The notes below the pieces were generated by a model that saw only the letters and a list, made by a program, of their open reading frames with translations, ran no database searches and was not told the DNA's origin. Positions 50,411 to 61,341 of a stretch of DNA of 64,000 nt are shown here, piece after piece. How positions within the stretch are numbered: position 1 is the first letter of the stretch; each line of letters begins with the position of its first letter. Both the position numbers and the translations under genes were made by a program. The DNA is from Syngnathus acus (taxonomy: Eukaryota; Chordata; Actinopteri; Syngnathiformes; Syngnathidae): assembly GCF_901709675.1 (NCBI RefSeq), contig NC_051108.1, positions 3,692,631 through 3,756,630 of the forward strand, read 5' to 3'.

Positions 50411-53400
50411 ATGGGTCCTCTATGGGTGCTGTCGGTGTCCATGTTGACGGTGTGCGTCGCCATTCCCATGGACGCGGCGGCGGGGAGCCACAGCCTGTTC
50501 ACCTGTGAGCCCATCACGCTGCGTATGTGCCAGGGGTTACCCTACAACACCACCTTCATGCCCAATGTGCTCAACCACTACGACCAGCAAACGGCCGCTC
50601 TTGCCATGGAGGTACGCTACAGTATTTTAAAAATGGAATTGTACAACATCATTTCTGAATGATGAATCGGGATTAATGACAAAATTCAAGCATATGCAGA
50701 GGCAAATTTTTATCAATGACATACAAATACAGGGCATTAATCATTAATAATTTTAAATGAGATGTTAATGGATATATTTTTTAAATCCCTTCACTCCGAA
50801 CAAATGTCAATTTTTGTCGTTAGTTTTGTGAAAATAGTTGAATTATTTTTGCGGAATCCCTCCTACAAACAGGAAAGATCAATGAAAAATAATACTAAAT
50901 TTGTTGATAAAGTTAATTTGCAAAACTGATAATGTTCACTATTTATGTAAATATAAGCTTCATATTACATTTAGCGATTAAAAAAAATTGCTTTATTTGT
51001 TCACTTAGTTTTGTGTTTCAGCCTCAAACAGGCGTAAACACGTTTTTTATTACATACATCAATTTTATATTAATACATACATACATTCAATTTTCTACGC
51101 TGCACTATTTTTTCAAAATTTATAATTATTAAAAAATATATAAAAGCTGAGTTGACATGGACTGGTTGTTAATTACTCAAAATAAGCGGGTTTGCATCTC
51201 AAGTTTCTGACTCAAAATTGACATTTTATGTCATGTAAACACATTGAAAAGCAAAAGTAAAATTCACATTTTTTAAAGTTTTTCCAACAATTCAAATGCA
51301 GACATATTCACACGTGTTAATGTGGTGCAACGTGCTCATCACTTATGCACGGAACGTATTCATCCTTGCTGCCGAGTCCAATTGAAGCAAGCTTGGTGCT
51401 ACTTACGCCACTCAAGCTAGCAACGAGTTTCGGCTGACTAGCTAGTGCGGATAGCGGCGATTAAGCTACACAATTATGACAAATATCATTCTCATAAAGG
51501 GATGATGATGAGTAATTAACAGTAAGATTTCTTTTATCCATCATATGAAAGAATTATGTTGTTTTGTTTTTTTTAGACAAATTGAATTAAAAGCAAAGCA
51601 AATTTTTCTTCTCAAATAAAATGACCTTTTGTGAAGTATAAAATAATGGCAAATATGTAATCCTCATATTTAGACCAAAATACTAAAAGTGGTGGTGAAG
51701 GTAGATATGGTCTTCATCGAGGCTTGTTGCCTTTAACACGGTATCAAAATGATAGCCTACTTTCGTCTGGAGCCTGGAGTGGTTACAAAAACAATAAGAA
51801 AATTAATACTTAATATCAGCCCCCAAGGCCAGCGGAAATAGTGCATTATTAAACGTATGTAGTCCCTAAAATAGTTGATGGCGTTACATTTAAAGCATGT
51901 TCCTTGTGAACCATCTTAAAATCAAGCGACATTATGAACGCCATTTTAAACCGTTTGCTGTTTCACTGGGTCCTAACATACTGTGCTTGCTTTCAGTTTG
52001 TTTCCATCAATGGATTAGAGATGGAAAATCCACAATTTATTGTTTTTCTTTATCCTCGAGATAATCCGTACATTTCACAGCCATACCACAATCAAGGAGC
52101 AGATGCATTCCCTCATTAAATAAATCCCATATTGGATATACTGTTGGCTGATCCTGCTGGAAGAGCAACTAATGACCCCAAACAATGACAGAACCGTCCC
52201 GGTGTCACCTCTGTTTATTTCTATTCCGAGCATTTTGATCCCTTAGGCTTGCTTTCCTTTCCTAATGTCACCCCTTGACCCTGTGCCAGCACATCGGAGC
52301 AGTGGTGTTGAAATGTCGCCGGCCATCTGTGCGCCCGCTCCACCTCGCTTTGGCTGTATTGTCCAAGCCAGGACAGAAAAATAAAATCCAGAGTTATGTA
52401 ACTGGAACACGGTTCGCGTGGCTCTCGGGCACCGTTTGGCACGCTGTGCTTTTATCTGCCCTCACCACTGAAAATAATGATAATCTCTTTTATTTTGTTG
52501 TCTGGATTTATTTTTATTTTTTTTTAAATCGCATCCCTTCAAAAAAAAAAAATAAACAAGTGTCGTTGATGCAAGTACCGATCGCAGTGTGTGGTAGTAC
52601 CGTGAACAGCGAGAGCACGTCTGCTTTTGACGGTGTTCACTTTGATTGGTCATGGATCTGCAATTAAGTCTCTTTTAGAGGCCAATAATGCTGGTTGCGT
52701 CCAGAAAAAAACAAAAAACACAGAGACTAAACGGGTTCCAAATCACGAGGACCGTTGCCCCGTTCAGCTCTTGTTTAGTGGCTAACTCGCCCTAGATCCA
52801 GTTCATGGGAGAATCCAAAGCCTTTAAGATGTTCAAGGCAGGCAAATGAGAATTGACAGATGATTTTAAAAGGAATTAAGTTCCTTGAATAGTCAAGACA
52901 ATGATGATGAATGCCGTGCACCGTGAAGAAAGTGGGAGTTGGACCGGAACCAACGCCTGTCGTACTTTTTTGTAGACCCATTTAAGTATTGTGCTGCTGG
53001 ACCATTTCCGGGGTCTTTGCTGGCGTATTTTATTCTATAGGTTCATGACATGTAGATCTTTAGACATTCTAGAATTGCTTAGGGAAACCCCGGAATTGTT
53101 TTTCACAAATTTGGGTTGTGTTCAGGATTTTTCATTTTTGGTATTCCTCGCTCTCCGCTCAACCCTCTCACCGTTGACCGGAGAATGACCTCACAGCCAA
53201 AGTGGGGCGGCGCCCCAGGGCTGGGAATTGGTTATTTCTGGGCCGCAATTATACTGTACCGAAGATAAGTGGGAGCGTGGCGGATTTGACTGGCATGTAA
53301 AAAAAAAAAAAAAAATCCCTCCTTTGGAGAAGAATGAATACGGACCAGCGTGGCTTCATCGCAGCCAATCACTGAAGTGTCCTGGACATCCAGAACAGAT

Positions 53401-56400
53401 GGCCTTACTCTACAATAAGCTCCCAACTCGTTGCTGGATGATAATAAGCGCTTCATGTTTTTGGTAGAACCTCGTACACAAGCTTCCAGAATGTCACTCG
53501 ACATGATTGATATGAAGCCCAAGCCGAGTCTTTTTTCCATGTGAGCCAATGAAAAATAAGTTATTTTGTGTTGTGCACTCCACAAACTAGTGTACAGCGA
53601 CACAAAGACTGGCCTGTTTTGAAACTGCTCCGTCACATCTAAACCCATGTCCCTTTCATTGAAAGTTGACCTCCGTACTCAGGTTTACAGCACGTCCAGC
53701 CAGACTGTGTCATGTTACAAGTGTTGTACGGAATAGTCCGGTTTTGAACCGCTACTCCACCCACGCTGTGCGAACAGGTTTGTGAAGGAAAAGCACCGAT
53801 GCGCCTTGCTAGTAAAGACGTATCGTTGCTAAACACTGGCATAGAAAAAGGTCTGGTAAATCCAAGGCAGCGTGACCTAGGCTTTAAAAGACTCTCTTGT
53901 TTTATTTAATGTCCGACAGCGTGTTTATTGGCTGCTGACTGAATGAGAAGGCTCATCCAGAGAGCGAGGCGCCACTTCTGTGAGTGTTACACACTGTGGC
54001 AGGGTTTTCAAACTCTTTCTTAGCCGTGAATGACACGGCCCGACTTAGTCGACCCATCCCTCTGCTCTCTCACCCGCCACCCCCCCCGCCATCTCTTTTG
54101 TCCTTCCCCTCCCCCTACGCAGGGCTCACCCGTTGCCCAGGAAACTGTCCCAATTGTGCTCTTAACAAAGAGACTGGAGGCTTTCTTGCCTCCCGGGAGG
54201 TGGTCCCCTCCGCCCCGCACCCTGACCTCCTCGAACCTTGCTTCCCCACCCCACACACCAGTGATGCATCAGTCGTTGCCATGACGCTAAGGTTTGAAAT
54301 TTGAAGAATGGAATGGCAGCAGATGAGGGACAACGGGGTGATGGGAGGCACGGACGGAATAGATTTTTTTTTGTGTGTAAAAGATCAGATCAGCACAGAC
54401 CGTTCGGCCGCCATGCCCATCAGTCACAGCTGCTGTCATTCAAAACAAATTGCTTTAGCGTTAACGAAAACATATGCTACCACATTTGAATGCACTTTAT
54501 AGGATTAGGTAGTATTAATAATTGATAGAACTCTGATCTTAATCATATTCAAATACGCAGCATAAGCAGCAAACGGCTCAGGGGTGAATCCAAGGTCAAG
54601 GCTGGTTCTTTTCAGTTTAGCTTCACTTAGAAGAAAAAAAAAAGCAGAAACGGAATCATTGTACCTTATATTCAGCCACAAGATGAAATTTGAAATGAAT
54701 CACAATTTCAATCCTCGCCATAACAGTTAGGCTTTTGCCTGTCTGTCTGTCCATCTGTAATCTGGATTATGCAAGGAAGGCCCGATTGTCTTTGAATTAG
54801 GTGAATGCGTGTTGGCTTGTGCGGCTAAACATGTTTTTAAATACTCATTACAGACGGTAAAATCGCCGTCAGCAAAATCACGTATGTTCCACTGACGCAC
54901 CGGTTAGCACGTCCGCCTCACAGTTCCGAGGTGCAGGGTTTGATTCTAGTCCCGCCCCCCGCCTACTACCCAAAGACTGCTGGGATAGGCTTCAGTACGT
55001 CCGCTACTTTCGTGAGTTAGTATGCCATCACCTATGCAAGTCGACATGGTGCTTGCTTCTTCCATGTTTTGATAATTGGACCAGTGGTTGGCCAGCTGTT
55101 TCCAGTGTAGCCATTAACATTCAATCCCCCCAGGCTTCTCTTGGACGGATTGATGATAGTAGTCGCTCGGGCTCTACGGGCCATATGTCTCATCTACCAG
55201 CAGCTTCGGCCCGCCTCACGCCAGCCGGCCCGCTCGGTGGCTCTTGTAATAAAATGCCTGTCGGCGTAGTGAAGAGGTGGAGGAGGGGAGCTGTGGAACT
55301 TTGAATAGTGAAGGGGGTTAAAAATAGAGAATGATGGTGAACAGGAAGAAGCTTTTTTTATGCACATCATCGGGTCTTGTGTGTTTAACCATTGCGGTGT
55401 TGCCTCATTTGAACTATGTCAGTCGCCTGCAGTAATCAAAACCATCAGAAAGATTAAAATGCAAGACCTGGAATCATTCTAATCCTTTTACATCAATGCG
55501 GGTGGCAGACTGCAGTCCAACTCGATACCATGAGTCGATTTCGGAAATGGAATTAGGGCAGGAACATATTTCCAAACAGTCTAGTTTTAGCGCCATCTGG
55601 AGTAGATTGGTCAATTCAAGTTTGGCATTTCTTTTCATTGAATTATAAAAACACCCCTTGAGTTGTAATTGGGTTTCAGTTCATCTGGGTCAAAAAAGTG
55701 GCTAAGTGGCTAAATGTTTAATTTGTTTTTGGGCACAGTCACAGCTCCTCCCTTAATAGCCTCCCCTCGAGCAAATACAAATAAATCCCACCCCCCCCAG
55801 TCTTTCCTCCCCCTCTCTCCCTGCCTGCCACTGTCTGTCATACTAGCTTTGCATTTGGGGGTGGGAGGGTTCAGGATTTGGGTGTTGTCTGGAAGCCTTT
55901 TGACATTATGGTGCACCTAAAAGCGTTATAGAACTAGTTCTGGTTGAACTCCTTTATTTGTACTTGTTTTTTGCAAACTAATAGAAACAAAATCAACTGC
56001 AAGATGTACTTGACGGACGATCAGTTCCACACTTTGAGCAAGTTGAACAATGCGCTAATGGTTATTAGTCTCATCACAGTCCTAATTTGTGCTGATGGAT
56101 GAGTGAGTGCGATCATGTAATTAAAGCACAGTACTGTACTTCCGTTGTTACTTTTGCTTGTGTGTACACAGAGTGCCTCATTGTGTCAGTCAGTCACAGC
56201 ATGGTCCTCCTCGATACACAAAGGCCCTGTCAGCAGCACTACGCAATTGTGTGTGGGGGGATGTCGAGCTCGGCTTCCCCCTCTGGAGGTTGGCGAGAAG
56301 GAAGACGGATGCTTGGGGTGCAGGGCGGGGGGGGGGGGGGTATAGAGGATTATTGAGACAGGGCCAGTGTTGTTTTTACACACTCATCAACTTCAACTGT

Positions 56401-59194
56401 CAGACGACATGCTCCGTTGCCCCCTTTGTGCCACTTTGGCCCACATTTCATAGCAGCATAAACACTTAAAACACACTTCCTGTATCTTTTGTAACCCCCT
56501 CTCCTCTCTCCTCCCCTGCAGCCCTTCCATCCTATGGTCAACTTGCAATGCTCTGCCGAGCTCAGGATGTTTCTGTGCGCCCTCTACGTGCCCGTGTGCA
56601 CCGAGTACGGCCGCATGACCCTGCCCTGCCGTCGCCTGTGTCTGCAGGCCAAAAGCGATTGCTACAAACTCATGGACATGTTTGGTGTCGGCTGGCCTGA
56701 GGAGATGGACTGCAAGAGGTTGGCGACCAAAATCATTGATGGCAATTGAATTAAATGGTGATGTTGCCGTCCTATCCAATCGTCTTGTCACCTGCCAGGT
56801 TTCCAGACTGCGACGATCCCTACCCCCGTCCCGTCGACCTCCTGTCCAGCGCAGAGACGACCGAGCCCACCATCCCCGTCCAGAGAGACTATGGATTCTG
56901 GTGCCCCCGAGAGCTCAAAACAGACCCGGAGCTCGGCTACTCCTTCATGGGGGTCCGCGACTGCTCGCCTCCTTGCCCCAACATGTACTTCACGCGCACG
57001 GAGCTGACCTTCGCCCGCTACTTCATCGGCGTGGTGTCCATCGTTTGCCTCTCCGCCACCCTCTTCACCTTCCTGACTTTCCTCATCGACGTGTCTCGCT
57101 TCCGCTACCCGGAGCGGCCCATTATCTTCTACGCCGTGTGCTACATGATGGTGTCGCTCATGTTCTTCCTTGGTTTCCTGTTGGAGGACAAGGTGGCATG
57201 CAACGCGGCCATTCCTGGGAGGTTTCGGGCTTCCACTGTGACTCAAGGCTCTCATAATAAGGTGAGCACGCCCGCAACAGCCGTGTTTGCACCAAACGGA
57301 AAACTGGAATTCCTCATTGCATTTTGCAGGCCTGCACACTTCTCTTCATGGTGCTGTACTTCTTCACCATGGCCGGCAGCGTCTGGTGGGTCATCCTCAC
57401 CATCACTTGGTTCCTGGCCGCCGTTCCCAAGTGGGGCAGCGAGGCCATTGAGAAGAAGGCGCTCCTCTTCCACGCCTGCGCTTGGGGCATCCCCGGCGTG
57501 CTCACCGTCAGCCTGCTCGCCATGAACAAGATCGAGGGAGACGGCGTTAGCGGCGTTTGCTTCGTGGGTCTCTACAACTTGCCGGCGCTGCGCTGGTTCT
57601 TGCTGGCTCCACTGGGAGTGGACGTGGTGGTGAGGAAGCCTCGCAGAGATTAGCAAATGTCACCACGTTAGCAAACGACTGACAAAGAGCTGTCCCTTCA
57701 TTGGTCAGGTGGGCGTGGCGCTGCTGCTCGCCGGAATCGCAGCTCTGAACCGTGTCCGCATGGAGATCCCCCTGGAGAAGGAGAACCAGGAGAAGCTGGT
57801 CAAGTTTATGATTCGGATCGGCGTGTTCTCTGTGCTCTACCTGGCGCCTCTGCTGACCGTTCTGGCCTGCTACCTCTACGAGAACAGCCATCGGACAGTC
57901 TGGGAGACGACATGGGTCCAGGAGAAGTGTCGCGACTACCACATCCCCTGTCCTTACCAGGTGACCATAAAAGAGGGCTCACAGAGTAGATGCAGTGGAC
58001 TAGATGCTAATCTGATGTGTAATCTGGGAATTTACTGTAGTTCAAAAAGAGCAGCACTTTAATCCAGAGTGTTCGTTTGTGTACAAGTTCAAGTCGACTA
58101 ACATCATTACAGTTGCACACGCCCAACCCCCAGTTCATTGTCTTCGTGAAAATGACACACAGAGTTAGACTCTCAGCTTCTTACTATATTTATCTTTTAT
58201 ATAAACTTGGCTCCAGGCTAGGATTTCTGATGGCATCTCTTGTGTGATGACACATACACACACACACATTTTGAAATGGGACGTATGGAACAGTTTCAGC
58301 TCAATGTATTATCCTGTCCTCTCTGCTTAGTCCACTTTTTGTATTTTGATTTCAATTGCGTGTGTGTGTGCTCAAGAATAAAAGGAAATTTTAAACGTAT
58401 TAATGATAATTCTAATCTAACTAATAATTGCAGTAAATAATATTGAAATAAAATTCAGGCAGTCTTGTTATAGATGTACAAAGTAATTGTGAAATAAATA
58501 TTACATGAGGTATTTATTATTATTATTTTTTTTTATGAACGCTCATCCTCCTTTTCTCGTGTGTCACGTGTTGTCCCCAGTTGGAGCAGAGCAGTCATCC
58601 TGACCTGTCCCTCTTCCTGATCAAGTACGTGATGATGCTGATCGTGGGGATCCCGTCTGTGTTCTGGGTGGGCAGCAAGAAGACCTGCTTCGAGTGGGCC
58701 AGCTTCTTCCATGGCAAGAGACGCAAAGAGTACGTCAACACTGCTATGTAGACTTCCTAGCGCTCACACACACACACACCTTTCACACTCATCACAAAGG
58801 ATGTGTGTTGTTGTGTTATTGGCAGGATTTACACCGTCTGGTTGAAGTTACGTAATTGTTCTTTAGAATATCAGATATCAACAGATTAGAATCAGGCTTC
58901 TAAAAATCAGATAGGCAGTCGATGTCGTGTAGTGACGGGCTGCACAATTTGGACCTTAAGTAGGAACATACTTGACTTAATCCACCTCTTCAGACCACAA
59001 CAATAGAAACTATCAGTACTACACAGAAGCAATTATGCTTTGTAAAACTTTACATTCTCTTTTTTTTATTGTAACATGACAGCAAAAAAATAATTAAATC
59101 AAACTAAAATAATCAAATCAAGAATTCGAATAAAAAATAAAATCAAAATACTTGATTTAAATAAAGGGTTAGTTACATAAGCGTGTTGATTGTG

Positions 59195-59242
<48 letters not shown>

Positions 59243-60081
59243 AGGTTGTGCGATGTGTTGGTCTCGTCTTTCAATTTTCTTGTGTTTTTTGAGGCATTTT
59301 ATTGTTAAAGTAGGTCCTTGTCCATACCCCCACCCAAGAGTGTTGAGCCCGTCTCCCAGCAACTCGTCCACTCACCCGTCTCTCCTCTCCTACCTCACCC
59401 CTCATTTGTCCACCTTTCCACTACCTCCCTGCGCCTCACCCCTCCCCTCGTCCCCTCTCTTCTCTGGGCCCCTCATGCAGCGCCATGGTTGACAGCCGGC
59501 AGATACCGCGAGAGCCCGACTTCACCCGATTGCTCCTGAGGGACTGCCAGGCGCCCATCGCCAGGAAGTCGCGTGGCACATCCACACAGGGCACGTCCAC
59601 GCATGCGTCCTCCACCCACCTGGCCATGCTGGACGAGCCCCCCAGCGGCAGCACCAGCCGGGCGGGCTCGCTCTGTAGCGGCCGCTCCAAGTTGAGCAGC
59701 TACCATGGCAGCCTGCGCCGCTCCCGAGACGGCGGGTGAGCTTTCCACCGAACTGCATTTAGCTGAGCATTTATTTTTTTATTAGATAACAACTTTCCAT
59801 ACTTTTCTTCTTTCTTCACATCCATCAGATACACGGCCTCCGGCTTCCGATCGTCCGACGACCGCGCCCCTTACGGCAGCATGCCCCACCTCGACGACCC
59901 GTCCCAAACGAGACACTTGAGCGCCAATCGCCTAGACGGCCTGTCACGGCATGGCTCCGCCCACTTGTTGGACATCCAGTCACGACACGGCAGCGCCAGG
60001 GACTTAAGCTGCGTCCCCCAGCTTGCCCTGGGGGTCTCGGCAAATGGCATTCATCGAGTGATGGAGGAAGACACAGCATGA
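50411..60081 (+). CDS. fzd3: Frizzled-3 Wnt receptor
   Basis: A seven-pass Wnt/planar-cell-polarity receptor of the plasma membrane, needed for axon guidance in vertebrates. Coding exons: 50411-50611, 56522-56718, 56799-57261, 57330-57629, 57709-57960, 58581-58729, 59481-59735, 59829-60081 (TGA). All junction phases agree and give 689 residues (human FZD3 666). A signal peptide (about residues 1-26) precedes the cysteine-rich domain ([20 protein letters not shown] onward, to about residue 135). The seven-transmembrane region starts at [20 protein letters not shown] and ends in exon 6. KTCFEW (about 505-510) is the KTxxxW Dishevelled-binding motif. The long tail has [18 protein letters not shown] and [13 protein letters not shown], conserved in FZD3 rather than FZD6. 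An Asp lies within a transmembrane stretch ([14 protein letters not shown]). Which teleost duplicate (3a or 3b) it is cannot be decided. Confidence 0.96.
50612..56521 (+). other. fzd3: Large first coding intron of fzd3
   Basis: About 5.9 kb separates the first two coding exons, whereas most later introns are only 68-93 bp. It contains a tRNA-derived SINE-like piece near 54.9 kb and several A- or G-runs (53301-53315, 56327-56340). No other gene is seen in it. Confidence 0.7.
54893..55010 (+). mobile_element. tRNA-derived SINE-like fragment
   Basis: GGTTAGCACGTCCGCCTCAC resembles a pol III A box and GGTTTGATTCTAG a B box, followed by GGGATAGGCTTCAGTACG. This order is frequent in fish SINE-type repeats. 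No matching body or tail was confirmed. Confidence 0.45.
59197..59240 (+). repeat. GT dinucleotide microsatellite in fzd3 intron
   Basis: About 22 GT units, the longest dinucleotide run in the window, about 240 bases before exon 7. Confidence 0.9.
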
Positions 60082-61340
60082 AGTTCGCCGCGCACAATAT
60101 GCTCGATCTTTTTTTTTTTTTTGTCTGCCTTATAGGTGCCAGACCTACGAACCAACTCTCAAAACAGACTTGAAAATGTTTTTTGGACCCAGGTTTTTGG
60201 TGTGAGCATAATGTCCAATCAGGATGAGAAATCCAAAGACTTACTGGTTACTTTTTGGATGGTTTTGTATTGCACCTTTTTGAGCTCCTGGTGGTCTTCA
60301 GCTCTCACTTAGCAATTAGTTGGCCTTTTTGTGTGTTGAGCAGCAGGATAGACTGAATCCTGTTTGCTTGATGACTGCACATTCAGGTACATTGGCCTGC
60401 TAAAATCCCATTCAGAACGTTTTCATGCTCGGTGAATGTGCTTGTTAAAAAAGTTCTTAAACAGTGTGTTTCCCTGAAAAAAAAGGAAAAGTGCTGAATC
60501 CAAATTCCTGCCTTACAGTTTGAACAGCACTACAATAGGCTTGATTTACTAAGTTAGTAAAAATGGACACAAACTTGAGTATGCCAAATGCGCTAAGATG
60601 CCACGTAGTTCATTTTGTACATTGATGAAGGACTGTATGCAAATTAATTTAGCACGCACAATGTCAAATCAAAACTCTGTCCAGTTGAGATGACTTATCT
60701 TGCATATTTCTTGAAATGCCAGAAACAACGAAATAATCATATAATAATTGGAATTGATGGTAACAAATTGCCGTTTAGTAACTCACATGCGACAAATCTG
60801 TTATAGAATGCACGCACAAATTGCAGCGGCTATTTGGGGGTTGCTGGTCAAATTTGAATAGTGACTGATTGCTTGAGCTGGAAACCGGGGGTGGGTGAAG
60901 TATGCTCGTTTATTGTATTCATATTATGTCTTCATTGATAATCTAACACACACATTTTCTCCCTTTAGTTCATTGACAAATGACTTGGCAACTAGTTCAA
61001 GTCTTCAAAAAATAAAAGGTGTCCCTTGAGCATTAAAGTTTGCCCACCCCTGTGTTGACCAAATCATTATTTTCCCCAGTGGCTAAAAGATGTGCATAAG
61101 TGTACAACATTTTCTTGGCTTTGTGATTTTTCTTTTGTAAACATTTTTTAAATAAATGAAAAAAAAAAGCGTGTTGTTTTGGCTGACAGACAGCCACACA
61201 CTGACAGTCAGACTAACAGTCAGACAGAAAGACTGATTATATACATCTTTAACTAAAAGAATCATATACATCATATACATTTTTTCTTTACCAAAAGCCT
61301 TACTAGCACTATACACAAATAGCGATTAAGTCAAAGCCTG
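60082..61340 (+). other. fzd3: 3-prime untranslated region of fzd3 and downstream spacer
   Basis: No further coding exon. AATAAA occurs near 61011 and again near 61151, either of which could serve polyadenylation. EXTL3, the next gene in human, is not reached before the satellite begins. Confidence 0.5.
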
Positions 61341-61341
61341 A

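Noticed and set aside
56788-57942. Long minus-strand open frames opposite fzd3 exons
   Set aside because: They are shadows of GC-rich frizzled coding sequence. The plus-strand protein is clearly conserved and the antisense frames have no features.
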